Positions 9,225 to 18,702 of a stretch of DNA of 64,000 bases are shown here, in pieces. A program made the position numbers and the translations under genes. The stretch spans positions 203,501-267,500 of the forward strand of contig NZ_CP100126.1 of the NCBI RefSeq assembly GCF_024168045.1. Reading direction: 5' to 3'. The stretch comes from Dorea longicatena (GTDB lineage: Bacteria > Bacillota > Clostridia > Lachnospirales > Lachnospiraceae). The stretch's first letter is position 1; every line of letters begins with the position of its first letter. A model generated the notes under the pieces. The model worked only from the letters and a program-made list of their open reading frames with translations. It was not told the origin of the DNA and made no database searches.

Positions 9225-9944
9225 ATGAGAGACAATCAATATACTACAGAGGGAAGAATCCGGTTCAGTGAAGTGGATCATACCAGAAGAATCACACTGC
9301 CGGGGATCGTGAATTATTTTCAGGACTGCAGCACATTTCAGTCGGAAGATCTCGGACTGGGAATCATGCATTGCAGCGAGCGGAAAAGAGCCTGGATCCT
9401 GTCGTCGTGGCAGGTAGTCGTAGAACGGTATCCGGAGATAGGAGAGAAGATACAGACCAGTACCTGGGCGACAGATTTCAAGGGATTGTTCGGGGAGCGT
9501 AATTTCTGCATGACAGATGAGAATGGAAACGATGTCGCATATGCCAATTCCCTGTGGGTATACATGGATATAGAGAGAGGACGTCCGGCAAGACCGGATG
9601 AATCAGAGATTGCCCCATATGGAACCGGAGAGCCATATGAGATGACATACGAATCCAGAAAGATTCCTCTTCCAACAGAATCGGAAGAACTGGAAAGCTT
9701 TCCGGTGCGCAGATATCATATCGACACGAATGAGCATGTTAATAACTGCCAGTATGTACAGATGGCACTGGAGTCGCTTCCGAAAGACAAAGAAGTACAC
9801 CAGATGCGAGTGGAATATAAGAAATCTGCAGTATATGGTGATATGATCTATCCGCGGATTGCAGCAGAAGATGACAGAACAGTCGTTGAATTATGTGATG
9901 AAAATGCAAAGCCGTATGCAGTGATCGAATTCAGATTTGCGTAA
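9225..9944 (+). CDS. Acyl-ACP thioesterase
   Basis: Hot-dog-fold thioesterase that releases fatty acid from acyl carrier protein. The 239-residue protein has the two hot-dog repeats: the first with the helix LPGIVNYFQDCSTFQSEDLG, the second with the conserved D-x-N-x-HVNN-x-x-Y pattern (IDTNEHVNNCQYVQ, about residues 165-178), as in bacterial relatives of plant FatA/FatB. It is tightly downstream of spoIIR, though a direct sporulation role is not shown. Confidence 0.88.
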   Translation: MRDNQYTTEGRIRFSEVDHTRRITLPGIVNYFQDCSTFQSEDLGLGIMHCSERKRAWILSSWQVVVERYPEIGEKIQTSTWATDFKGLFGERNFCMTDENGNDVAYANSLWVYMDIERGRPARPDESEIAPYGTGEPYEMTYESRKIPLPTESEELESFPVRRYHIDTNEHVNNCQYVQMALESLPKDKEVHQMRVEYKKSAVYGDMIYPRIAAEDDRTVVELCDENAKPYAVIEFRFA

Positions 9945-9991
9945 GCAGGTAACAGATACATTAAAAAGAGAAGGAAACAGAGAGGAAATAT

Positions 9992-10831
9992 ATGGGATTA
10001 ACAGATTATTTGGGAAAGAAAAGAAGATTGATGATCGTCAAAGAAGTGGAGTTCGGAGTATATCTGGGAAACAAAGATGACAAAGTTCTGCTTCCGAAAA
10101 AACAGGTGCCGAAAGATGTAGAAGTCGGAGATCCGGTAGAAGTATTCTTATACAAAGATTCCTCCGACCGTCTGATCGCAACCACACAGGAACCGAAGAT
10201 CACGCTGGATGAACTGGCTGTACTGAAGGTTGCAGACACAGGAAGAATCGGTGCATTCCTTGACTGGGGACTGGAGAAAGATCTTCTTCTTCCATTCAAA
10301 GAGCAGACTGCGAAAGTGAAAAAAGGTGATGAAGTTCTGGTTGCACTTTACGTGGACAAGTCCGGAAGACTTTGTGCAACGATGAAAGTATATGAGAAGC
10401 TTCGTACAGATTCTCCATATAAAAAGGATGATCATGTAGAAGGAATCATTTACGAGACGAGTGATAACTTTGGCGTGTTTGTGGCAGTGGATAACTGTTA
10501 CAGTGCATTAATTCCAAAGAGAGAAGCTTTTGGCAGGTTAAAAGTAGGCGATCGTGTATCTGCCAGAGTCCTGAAAGTAAGAGAGGACGGAAAATTAGAC
10601 TTAAGTGTCAGAGAAAAAGCATTTCTTCAGATGGATGAGGATGCAGCGCTGATCATGAAACGCATGGAAGAATATGGCGGGAAGCTTCCGTTTAATGACA
10701 AGGCGGATCCGGAACTGATCAAACAGGAATTCGGATTGAGTAAAAATGCGTTCAAACGTGCTGTCGGAAGACTTCTTAAAGAAGGTCGTATAAAAATTTC
10801 AGAAAAGAATATTGAAATGAAAAAGAAATAA
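9992..10831 (+). CDS. cvfB: S1-domain RNA-binding protein CvfB
   Basis: 279 residues with three S1-like beta-barrel segments: residues 1-60 starting IVKEVEFGVYLGN, about 65-125 with VADTGRIGAFLDWGL-KDLLLPF, and about 145-205 with VEGIIYETSDNFGVFVAVDN. A C-terminal winged helix (QEFGLSKNAFKRAVGRLLKEGRI) follows. This is the CvfB/YitL arrangement; relatives modulate virulence gene expression in staphylococci by binding RNA. GGAAA and AGAGG lie upstream of the ATG. Confidence 0.88.
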   Translation: MGLTDYLGKKRRLMIVKEVEFGVYLGNKDDKVLLPKKQVPKDVEVGDPVEVFLYKDSSDRLIATTQEPKITLDELAVLKVADTGRIGAFLDWGLEKDLLLPFKEQTAKVKKGDEVLVALYVDKSGRLCATMKVYEKLRTDSPYKKDDHVEGIIYETSDNFGVFVAVDNCYSALIPKREAFGRLKVGDRVSARVLKVREDGKLDLSVREKAFLQMDEDAALIMKRMEEYGGKLPFNDKADPELIKQEFGLSKNAFKRAVGRLLKEGRIKISEKNIEMKKK

Positions 10832-10890
10832 GGTATAATAAAAGCGTTAAGACTATTAAAAACAAGATAAATAAAAAAGGAGAATGAGAA

Positions 10891-11139
10891 ATGAAAGTAC
10901 AGAACATTACCGATATCGAAGGATTTTTCAAAGTAGTTGATTCTTGTGAAGGAAAAGTTGAACTTGTAACAGGTGAAGGTGACAGACTGAACTTAAAGTC
11001 AAAATTATCTCAGTATGTATCTATGGCAAATATCTTCTCTAACGGAGGAATTCCGGAATTGGAAATCGTTGCTCATGAGCCACAGGATATCGATAAACTT
11101 GTAAAATTCATGGTTCTTGGAACTGGAAAAGAAGACTAA
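10891..11139 (+). CDS. HPr-like small protein (polya-polymerase-labelled family)
   Basis: 82 residues, cytoplasmic, no signal. It is a conserved Lachnospiraceae family often labelled polya polymerase, without evidence I know of. The pattern DRLNLKSKLSQYVSMANI followed by ELEIVAHEPQDIDKLVKFM resembles the HPr fold: a helix around the regulatory-serine position, a strand, then a last helix. A second such protein is at 47104-47334. The catalytic-histidine loop of true HPr is not recognisable. It is preceded by AAGGAG and followed by a strong terminator, so it ends a unit. Confidence 0.72.
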   Translation: MKVQNITDIEGFFKVVDSCEGKVELVTGEGDRLNLKSKLSQYVSMANIFSNGGIPELEIVAHEPQDIDKLVKFMVLGTGKED

Positions 11140-11161
11140 GGCAAACATGAATGTTTGATAG

Positions 11162-11189
11162 GGTGTTCCCTGAAGGGAGCACCTTTTTT
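11162..11189 (+). terminator. Rho-independent terminator
   Basis: GGTGTTCCC (11162-11170), TGAA loop, GGGAGCACC (11175-11183), then six T. One G-U pair. A second small inverted repeat, CAAACAT / ATGTTTG at 11142-11157, lies just before it. Confidence 0.92.
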
Positions 11190-11218
11190 CAATATATTTA
11201 ACAGGAAGGGAGAAAGCT

Positions 11219-14200
11219 ATGAGCTTTGCACATCTTCACGTCCATACAGAGTACAGCCTGTTGGATGGTTCAAATAAAATTAAAGAATGTGTAGCCAGGG
11301 TAAAAGAACTCGGGATGAACAGTGTGGCGATTACGGATCATGGTGTGATGTATGGCGTGATTGATTTTTACCGTGCGGCAAAAGCAGCAGGAATCAAACC
11401 GGTTCTCGGGTGCGAGGTCTATGTTGCACCGGGATCCCGATTCGATAAAGAAGCTGTCGGAAGCGGTGATGACCGTTACTACCATCTGGTACTTCTGGCA
11501 GAAAATGATATCGGATATCACAATCTGATGAAGATCGTATCCAGAGGATTTACGGAAGGCTATTATTATAAACCGAGGGTAGATATTGAAGTACTGCAGG
11601 AATTTCACGAAGGGATCATTGCGCTCAGTGCATGTCTGGCCGGTGAGGTACAGAAGAATATCCTGCGTGGGATGTATGAAGAAGGGAAGGCAGCAGCACT
11701 CCGGTATCAGGACATTTTCGGAAAAGGAAATTTTTTCCTGGAACTGCAGGATCATGGGATGCAGGAGCAGCAGATCGTGAATCAGTCGCTCCTTCGTATG
11801 GCTCAGGAGACGGGGATTGAGCTTGTTGCGACGAATGATGTACATTATACCTATGCCGAAGATGTAAAGCCACATGATATTCTGCTGTGTATCCAGACTG
11901 GAAAGAAACTGGAAGATGAAGACCGTATGCGGTATGAGGGCGGACAGTATTATATTAAGTCTGAGGAAGAGATGCGGCAGTTGTTTCCGTATGCGCTGCA
12001 GGCACTGGAGAATACACAGAAGATTGCGGACCGTTGTAATGTGGAGATTGAATTCGGTGTTACAAAATTGCCGAAATATGATGTGCCGGAGGGATATACT
12101 TCCTGGGAATATCTGAATAAGCTTTGCTTTGATGGCCTGAAAGAACGTTATCCGGACGGGGATCATTCGCTGAAAGAACGTCTGGAGTATGAGTTGTCGG
12201 TCATTCAATCTATGGGATATGTGGATTATTTTCTGATCGTGTGGGATTTTATCAATTATGCAAGAACACAGGGAATCAAGGTCGGACCGGGACGAGGTTC
12301 GGCGGCAGGAAGTATCGTATCGTATTGTCTGGGAATCACAAGTATTGATCCGATCAAGTATCAGCTGCTGTTCGAGCGGTTCCTGAACCCGGAACGAGTA
12401 TCCATGCCTGATATTGACGTGGACTTCTGTTTCGAAAGGCGGCAGGAAGTTATCGACTATGTAGGAAGAAAGTACGGTGCAGACCGGGTGGTACAGATCG
12501 TAACTTTTGGTACGATGGCGGCCCGCGGAGTCATCCGTGATGTGGGACGTGTGATGGATCTTCCATATGCATTTGTAGACAGCATTGCGAAGATGGTGCC
12601 GACAGAGCTGAATATTACGTTAGATAAAGCTCTGAAGATGAATCCGGAATTCAAGAAACTGTATCAGGAAGATGAACAGGTAAAGGAACTGATCGATATG
12701 TCGAGAAGACTGGAAGGTCTTCCGAGACATACATCCATGCATGCGGCAGGTGTCGTGATCGGTCAGAGGGCAATAGAGGAGTTTGTGCCTCTTTCACTTG
12801 GATCCGATGGCTCTGTGACGACACAGTTTACCATGACAACCCTGGAAGAACTGGGACTTTTGAAGATGGATTTCCTGGGACTCCGTACATTAACAGTTAT
12901 CCAGGATGCAGAACGTCTGGCAGGTATCAGCAGTGGAAAGACGATTGATATCAATAAGATAGATTATGATGATAAAGCAGTCCTTGCATCCATCGGAACA
13001 GGAAAGACGGACGGAGTATTCCAGCTTGAAAGCGCCGGTATGAAGAACTTCATGAAGGAACTGAAGCCACAGAATCTGGAAGATATTATCGCCGGTATTT
13101 CGTTATATCGTCCGGGTCCGATGGACTTCATCCCGCAGTATATCAAAGGCAAGAATAACCCGGAAAGCATTACCTATGACTGCCCGCAGCTGGAGCCGAT
13201 CCTTGCGCCGACTTATGGCTGTATCGTATATCAGGAGCAGGTTATGCAGATCGTGCGTGATCTGGCAGGTTATACACTCGGACGAAGTGACCTCCTGCGA
13301 AGAGCAATGTCCAAGAAGAAGGGCGACGTCATGCAGAAAGAACGTCAGAACTTTGTGTATGGGAATCCGGATGAGGGCGTACCAGGCTGTATTGCCAATG
13401 GAATCGACGAGAAGACGGCAAATAAGATCTATGATGAAATGATTGATTTTGCCAAATATGCATTTAACAAGTCGCATGCTGCGGCATATGCGGTGGTATC
13501 TTATCAGACAGCCTGGTTAAAATATTATTATCCGGTAGAATTTATGGCAGCACTTATGACTTCCGTGATCGATAATCCGGGGAAAGTGTCAGAGTATATT
13601 TACAGCTGCCGGCAGATGGGAATTAAGATCCTTCCGCCGGATATCAATAAAGGAGAGGGAAGCTTCTCCGTTGACAGCGGTAACATCCGTTATGGCCTGG
13701 CGGCGATCAAGAGTATCGGAAAGCCGGTGATAGAATCGATCATCAAAGAAAGAAAAAACGGAGGGCCATTCAGCAACCTGAAAGACTTTATCGAGCGGCT
13801 GTCCGGAAAAGAGGTCAATAAGCGTACGATAGAAAGCTTTATCAAGTCCGGAGCATTTGACAGTCTGGGTGGTACAAGAAAGCAGTTCATGGTGGTCTAT
13901 GTGCAGATTCTGGATCAGGTGAACCGGGAGCGGAAATACTCTATGACGGGACAGCTTTCACTGTTCGATATCGTAAGTGATGATCAGAAATCAGAATTTG
14001 ATATACCACTTCCGGATGTTGGCGAGTATGAAAAAGAGACAAAGCTTGCATTTGAAAAAGAAGTGCTCGGAGTATATCTGAGCGGACACCCACTGGAAGA
14101 CTATGAAGAAAAATGGAGAAAAAATATATCCAGGACGACGTTGGATTTCCAACTGGATGATGAAACCGGAAGAACGAAGGTGCATGACGGCGCAAAAGAG

Positions 14201-14695
14201 ATTGTCGGAGGTATGATTACGAATAAGACGATCAAGTATACTAAGACAAATAAAGTGATGGCATTTATCACACTGGAAGATCTGGTTGGATCGGTAGAAG
14301 TCGTGATCTTCCCGAGAGATTTTGAAAAGAATCAGATATATCTGAATGAGGAAGCCAAGGTATTCATCAAGGGCCGTGTATCAGAGGAAGATGATGCAGC
14401 GAGCAAACTGATCTGCGAACAGGTGATTCCATTTGCTCAGACGAGAAAAGAATTATGGCTGCAGTATCCGGATAAAGAGACATATCTTCGGCAGGAAGGA
14501 ATGCTGCAGGATATTTTGAAAGTCTCTGAAGGAATGGATGAAGTTATCATTTATTGCAAAAAAGAAAAAGCAGTAAAACGCCTGCCAAAAGGCTGGAATG
14601 TGACAGCAGATGAGGTGTTGTTGAGCAGATTGACGAATTATCTTGGTGAAAGTTGTGTAAAAGTTATAGAAAAACCCATTGAAAGCGTGCATTAA
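11219..14695 (+). CDS. dnaE: DNA polymerase III subunit alpha (DnaE)
   Basis: 1158 residues, full length for a DnaE1-type replicative polymerase. The N-terminal PHP domain begins FAHLHVHTEYSLLDG. The catalytic aspartates lie in PDIDVDF (about 396-402) and in KMDFLGL (about 550). A helix-hairpin-helix region and an OB-fold segment (GGMITNKTIKYTKTNK, about 995-1010) follow. Low-GC Firmicutes usually also carry PolC; this one may do lagging-strand or repair synthesis. It starts a unit after a terminator, with GGAAGGGAG eight bases before the ATG. Confidence 0.96.
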   Translation: MSFAHLHVHTEYSLLDGSNKIKECVARVKELGMNSVAITDHGVMYGVIDFYRAAKAAGIKPVLGCEVYVAPGSRFDKEAVGSGDDRYYHLVLLAENDIGYHNLMKIVSRGFTEGYYYKPRVDIEVLQEFHEGIIALSACLAGEVQKNILRGMYEEGKAAALRYQDIFGKGNFFLELQDHGMQEQQIVNQSLLRMAQETGIELVATNDVHYTYAEDVKPHDILLCIQTGKKLEDEDRMRYEGGQYYIKSEEEMRQLFPYALQALENTQKIADRCNVEIEFGVTKLPKYDVPEGYTSWEYLNKLCFDGLKERYPDGDHSLKERLEYELSVIQSMGYVDYFLIVWDFINYARTQGIKVGPGRGSAAGSIVSYCLGITSIDPIKYQLLFERFLNPERVSMPDIDVDFCFERRQEVIDYVGRKYGADRVVQIVTFGTMAARGVIRDVGRVMDLPYAFVDSIAKMVPTELNITLDKALKMNPEFKKLYQEDEQVKELIDMSRRLEGLPRHTSMHAAGVVIGQRAIEEFVPLSLGSDGSVTTQFTMTTLEELGLLKMDFLGLRTLTVIQDAERLAGISSGKTIDINKIDYDDKAVLASIGTGKTDGVFQLESAGMKNFMKELKPQNLEDIIAGISLYRPGPMDFIPQYIKGKNNPESITYDCPQLEPILAPTYGCIVYQEQVMQIVRDLAGYTLGRSDLLRRAMSKKKGDVMQKERQNFVYGNPDEGVPGCIANGIDEKTANKIYDEMIDFAKYAFNKSHAAAYAVVSYQTAWLKYYYPVEFMAALMTSVIDNPGKVSEYIYSCRQMGIKILPPDINKGEGSFSVDSGNIRYGLAAIKSIGKPVIESIIKERKNGGPFSNLKDFIERLSGKEVNKRTIESFIKSGAFDSLGGTRKQFMVVYVQILDQVNRERKYSMTGQLSLFDIVSDDQKSEFDIPLPDVGEYEKETKLAFEKEVLGVYLSGHPLEDYEEKWRKNISRTTLDFQLDDETGRTKVHDGAKEIVGGMITNKTIKYTKTNKVMAFITLEDLVGSVEVVIFPRDFEKNQIYLNEEAKVFIKGRVSEEDDAASKLICEQVIPFAQTRKELWLQYPDKETYLRQEGMLQDILKVSEGMDEVIIYCKKEKAVKRLPKGWNVTADEVLLSRLTNYLGESCVKVIEKPIESVH

Positions 14696-14707
14696 TTCAT
14701 GTACAAT
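14679..14707 (+). promoter_or_regulatory. Promoter of pfkA inside the dnaE 3' end
   Basis: TTGAAA (14679-14684), a 17-base spacer, and TACAAT (14702-14707). The -35 box lies in the last dnaE codons and the site is 69 bases before the pfkA start. Confidence 0.7.
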
Positions 14708-14775
14708 ATCATCGGAGAGAAATGATAATGGTTAAAAGATAATTGGAACAAACTAATACAATGGAGGAATGAATC

Positions 14776-15756
14776 ATGGCAGACAAAAAAGTAATTCGTA
14801 CAATAGGTGTATTGACAAGTGGTGGAGATGCTCCTGGAATGAACGCAGCAATCCGTGCCGTTGTTCGTACAGCACTGAGTAAAGGACTGAAAGTAAGAGG
14901 TATCAGAAGAGGATATCAGGGACTTTTAAACGAGGAAATTATCGATCTGTCAGCCAGAGACGTATCCGATACAATTGAGCGTGGAGGTACAATTCTTCAG
15001 ACAGCCCGTTGTGCAGAGATGCGTACAGAGGAAGGTCAGCAGAAAGCAGCAGCTATCTGTAAAAAATATGGTATTGATGGTCTGGTAGTCATCGGTGGTG
15101 ACGGATCATTTGCCGGAGCTCAGAAACTTGCTAACTTCGGAATCAACACAATCGGACTTCCGGGAACGATCGATCTGGATATTGCCTGTACGGAATATAC
15201 AATCGGATTCGATACAGCCGTTAATACAGCTATGCAGGCTATTGACAAAGTACGTGATACATCAACTTCTCATGAGAGATGCTCTATCATCGAGGTTATG
15301 GGTAGAGATGCAGGATACCTTGCACTGTGGTGCGGTATTGCAAACGGAGCAGAGAAGATCCTGATGCCTGAAGAGCATGATTATGACGAAGAGAAGATCA
15401 TTGAAGATATTCAGGAATCAAGAAAACGTGGAAAGAAGAACTACATCATCATCAATGCAGAGGGTGTTGGAGATTCTATGAACATGGCTAAGAGAATTGA
15501 AGAAGCAACCGGTATGGAGACAAGAGCAACGATTCTCGGACACATGCAGCGTGGTGGAAGCCCGACATGTAAAGACAGAGTATACGCTTCTATCATGGGA
15601 GCAAAAGCCGTAGATCTTCTGCTTGAAGGAAAGACAAACCGTGTTGTAGGTTACAAACATGGCGAGTATGTAGACTTCGATATTGATGAAGCACTTGGAA
15701 TGACAAAAGGAATTCCTGCTTACCAGTATGAGATTGCAAAAGAGCTGGCTCTGTAA
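14776..15756 (+). CDS. pfkA: ATP-dependent 6-phosphofructokinase
   Basis: Glycolytic enzyme making fructose 1,6-bisphosphate. 326 residues with TSGGDAPGMNAA at the N-terminus, GGDGS (about 107-111; a glycine here favours ATP over pyrophosphate) and the effector/substrate segment MGRDAGYLALW. The active-site loop reads GTIDLDI where the textbook form is GTIDNDI; the catalytic Asp is kept and the next Asn is Leu. GGAGG precedes the ATG. It has its own promoter and terminator. Confidence 0.95.
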   Translation: MADKKVIRTIGVLTSGGDAPGMNAAIRAVVRTALSKGLKVRGIRRGYQGLLNEEIIDLSARDVSDTIERGGTILQTARCAEMRTEEGQQKAAAICKKYGIDGLVVIGGDGSFAGAQKLANFGINTIGLPGTIDLDIACTEYTIGFDTAVNTAMQAIDKVRDTSTSHERCSIIEVMGRDAGYLALWCGIANGAEKILMPEEHDYDEEKIIEDIQESRKRGKKNYIIINAEGVGDSMNMAKRIEEATGMETRATILGHMQRGGSPTCKDRVYASIMGAKAVDLLLEGKTNRVVGYKHGEYVDFDIDEALGMTKGIPAYQYEIAKELAL

Positions 15757-15780
15757 TCAGAAAATAAAATAGAAAATTAT

Positions 15781-15842
15781 AAAAAAGTTATCTGTCCGGA
15801 TACAATGGCGTAAAGCTATGTGTCCGGATGGGTAACTTTTTT
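15781..15842 (+). terminator. Strong terminator after pfkA
   Basis: AAAAAAGTTATCTGTCCGGA (15781-15800) pairs with TCCGGATGGGTAACTTTTTT (15823-15842), with a few G-U pairs and an 18-20 base loop. The A and T tracts at the two ends could make it work in both directions. Confidence 0.9.
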
Positions 15843-16029
15843 GTTTCTGAGGATTATTTCAGAAGCGGAAGAAAAGGATTTTATAAAGTATGATTACAAA
15901 AGACAGGACGGATATTGTATAAATTGTAAGAAAATAATGGACATAGAATGTCGAAAGTTCGAAAATTAAACCAAAAATAAAAAAAGATATGATATACTGA
16001 GGTCATTAGTTAGGTATGAGGTGGTTAAA

Positions 16030-17643
16030 GTGTTAAAAGTACTGATAACAGACGATGAACAGATGATATGTAATTTGATTGCAAATATCCTGGACTGGGA
16101 GGATATGGGATTTCAGATCATAGGGATGGCCAATACGGGAACGGATGCATTTGATATTATTCAGAAAGAAAAGCCGGATGTAGTCATCAGCGATATCCGG
16201 ATGCCCGGGTATGATGGAATTCAGCTGATCCAGAAGACGGCAGAGGCAGGAATACAGGCAGTATTTGTAATGATCAGCGGGTATAAACAGTTCGAATATG
16301 CACAGAATGCAATGAAATACGGGGTCAAATATTATCTGCTGAAGCCGATTAGCGAAGAGAAACTAAGAGAAACGATGATGGAGATAGGCAGAGAACTGGA
16401 TGTGAAACAACAGAAGATCGTAGAAGAACGACATCTGCGCCGGAAGGTACAGGAAGCGAGGGACAAGATGAAGAGACGTTTCCTGACTACCGTTTTGGCG
16501 GCAAATGAGAAAGACAATCTGGAGTCAGATATCAGCCGAAATGCAGTCAACGCGGAATACAATACAGAATTTAAAGATGGAGAATACAGAGCCGTTTTTG
16601 TAAAAGTGGATATCCGTGGCGCGGTTGGAAAAAGTGCGGAATATCTGCAGGATAAAATCGAACAGTATGTGGAGAAATTTGGAAAAGATTTCTCTGAATC
16701 GATCAGTACATATACACATTCAGGCATTGTGGTACTTTTTAATTATAAAAACGAGGATGAAGAGGAAATAAAAAGAAAGATTGAAGAGCTGTGGACAGAT
16801 CTGGATGATTACGTCAAGAATTTTGAAGGATTTTCGGTTGTGATCGGAGTGAGTGAAGCAACCGGACAATTCAAAGAGACAAGAAAATGCATTGTCGAAT
16901 CCATGGATGCAGTAAAATACAGGATCAAAAACCCGGAGAGCAAGATTCTTTATTATGATGAATTTGATTATCAGAGAAGACCGGTCGGAACAATTATTAC
17001 ACCGGTGAAAAGACAGAATTATCTTGCAAAAATAGAAAGCGGATCGGCGGAAGATGCGGCTGCATGTATAGATGAGGCGGTAAGGATGATCCGCTATGAG
17101 ATTACCAACTATTCACCGGTTATGCTGTATGATACCCTGATCTACTATGTGGATCTGTTGAATAAGACGTTGGATAAAGCACAGAAAGAAAAGATGGAAG
17201 AATACTTCGAACAGTGGAACGAACGGATCGACAATGAACGGACAGAATTAAAGCTGACCGAAGCGACGAAAGCATATGTGACAAAAGTGATCCAGTATGT
17301 GCAAGAAGAAAAGAAAGACAAAGACATCAGACCGGTAAGAGAAGTCAAAACATATCTAGAAGAAAATTATCATCAGGAGATCAGCCTGAATGATCTGGCA
17401 GATATAGTAAGTCTGAATGCTTCATATCTGAGTGCACTGTTTAAAAAAGAAACCGGGATGACTTATACGGAATATGTGATGTTCTGCAGACTTGAAAAAG
17501 CAAAGGAATTATTGGCAGATACCGGAAAAAGCATTGCGGAGATCGCAGATGCTGTCGGCTATCATGATACCAGACATTTCAGCAAACTGTTTACAAGAAA
17601 TATAGGATTAAAACCATCCGAATACAGAAAATTGTATTCTTAA
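16030..17643 (+). CDS. YesN-like response regulator with AraC-type DNA-binding domain
   Basis: About 537 residues: receiver domain (1-120, phospho-acceptor Asp in VVISDIRMPG, Lys in YLLKPIS), a long central region, and a C-terminal AraC helix-turn-helix pair (last ~100 residues, with LNASYLSALFKKETG and IAEIADAVGYHDTRHFSKLF). The GTG at 16030 is favoured because AGGTGG lies five bases before it; the in-frame GTG at 16021 overlaps that site. It forms a unit with the kinase, degenerate ABC protein and sugar transporter that follow, which are its likely targets. Confidence 0.9.
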   Translation: MLKVLITDDEQMICNLIANILDWEDMGFQIIGMANTGTDAFDIIQKEKPDVVISDIRMPGYDGIQLIQKTAEAGIQAVFVMISGYKQFEYAQNAMKYGVKYYLLKPISEEKLRETMMEIGRELDVKQQKIVEERHLRRKVQEARDKMKRRFLTTVLAANEKDNLESDISRNAVNAEYNTEFKDGEYRAVFVKVDIRGAVGKSAEYLQDKIEQYVEKFGKDFSESISTYTHSGIVVLFNYKNEDEEEIKRKIEELWTDLDDYVKNFEGFSVVIGVSEATGQFKETRKCIVESMDAVKYRIKNPESKILYYDEFDYQRRPVGTIITPVKRQNYLAKIESGSAEDAAACIDEAVRMIRYEITNYSPVMLYDTLIYYVDLLNKTLDKAQKEKMEEYFEQWNERIDNERTELKLTEATKAYVTKVIQYVQEEKKDKDIRPVREVKTYLEENYHQEISLNDLADIVSLNASYLSALFKKETGMTYTEYVMFCRLEKAKELLADTGKSIAEIADAVGYHDTRHFSKLFTRNIGLKPSEYRKLYS

Positions 17644-17655
17644 TGGAGATGTAAT

Positions 17656-18702
17656 ATGCGGAAAAAGGAAGTAAGCTATTCAAAGAAAACAATCGTCAGA
17701 CTGATATGGACAGGAATCCTGGTTGCCGGAGTGATTATTCTGACGATGGGAGCGGTATGTTTTGCCGGAAGACTGAGTATGAAGGTGAAAGTCGGGCTTC
17801 TAGTGTTTGACTGTATTCTATTTGTGGTCTATTTTGCAGAAGTATACCGGGATATGTACCGCCCGTGGTGTGAACTGGAAAAGATAGTTCATGAACGGAA
17901 GGACAGGAAGACAGAGACGCTTGCGGATGCCAATATTGCCCAGAGAGACCTAATCAAAGAAATTCAGGAAATCATATCTTCTCTGGAAAATATAACGATC
18001 CGACAGAAAAATGCAGAGATACTGATGAAGGTGGCAGAGATCAATAATCTTCAGGATCAGATCAATCCACATTTCCTTTATAATACACTGGAAGTTATAA
18101 GGGGAGAGGCCCTGATCAACGGGGATAAAAAAGTGGCAGAGATGACGGAGGCGCTGGCGAATTACTTTAGATATAACATCAGCCGGAAAGAAACATTTGT
18201 ATACCTGAAAGATGAACTGAAGAATATCTGTAACTACTTCAAAATCCAGCAGCACCGATTCGGTGACCGTATTTCTTTTGAAATCGTCTATCACGGGATA
18301 GCGGAAAAGGATGTTCAGAACTGTTATATACCAAAACTGATTTTACAGCCGATCGTGGAGAACAGCATTTATCATGGTCTGGAGATGAAGATTGGAGGAG
18401 GCGTGATCAAGATCCATATATCTTCGGCGGATGATAAGCTGATGCTGACGATCGCTGATGATGGCCTTGGGATGACACAGGAAGATTTGGATAAGCTGAA
18501 TCGGGATGTAGATGCTGGAAAAACAGATGAAAATGCGGCGGGCAGTCATAACGGAGTGGCTTTACAGAATATCAAACGAAGATTGAAACTGTACTGGGGA
18601 AAGGAAGCGTATATGATCGCAACCAGTACGTTGAATTACGGGACGGAGATGCACCTGATGCTGCCACTGTTATTCACAAAAGAGGATTACATGAAGAGTT
18701 AA
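17656..18702 (+). CDS. YesM-like sensor histidine kinase lacking an extracellular sensor
   Basis: 348 residues, well short of the ~580 of typical YesM kinases. Two membrane segments (about 13-38 and 43-64) are joined by only a few residues, so there is no dCache sensor domain; a coiled linker leads to the His_kinase box INPHFLYNTLE (His about 139) and a HATPase domain (QPIVENSIYHGLE, then DDGLGM). The signal probably comes from a partner protein. The last base of its stop codon overlaps the A of the next gene's ATG (TAATG). Confidence 0.9.
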   Translation: MRKKEVSYSKKTIVRLIWTGILVAGVIILTMGAVCFAGRLSMKVKVGLLVFDCILFVVYFAEVYRDMYRPWCELEKIVHERKDRKTETLADANIAQRDLIKEIQEIISSLENITIRQKNAEILMKVAEINNLQDQINPHFLYNTLEVIRGEALINGDKKVAEMTEALANYFRYNISRKETFVYLKDELKNICNYFKIQQHRFGDRISFEIVYHGIAEKDVQNCYIPKLILQPIVENSIYHGLEMKIGGGVIKIHISSADDKLMLTIADDGLGMTQEDLDKLNRDVDAGKTDENAAGSHNGVALQNIKRRLKLYWGKEAYMIATSTLNYGTEMHLMLPLLFTKEDYMKS

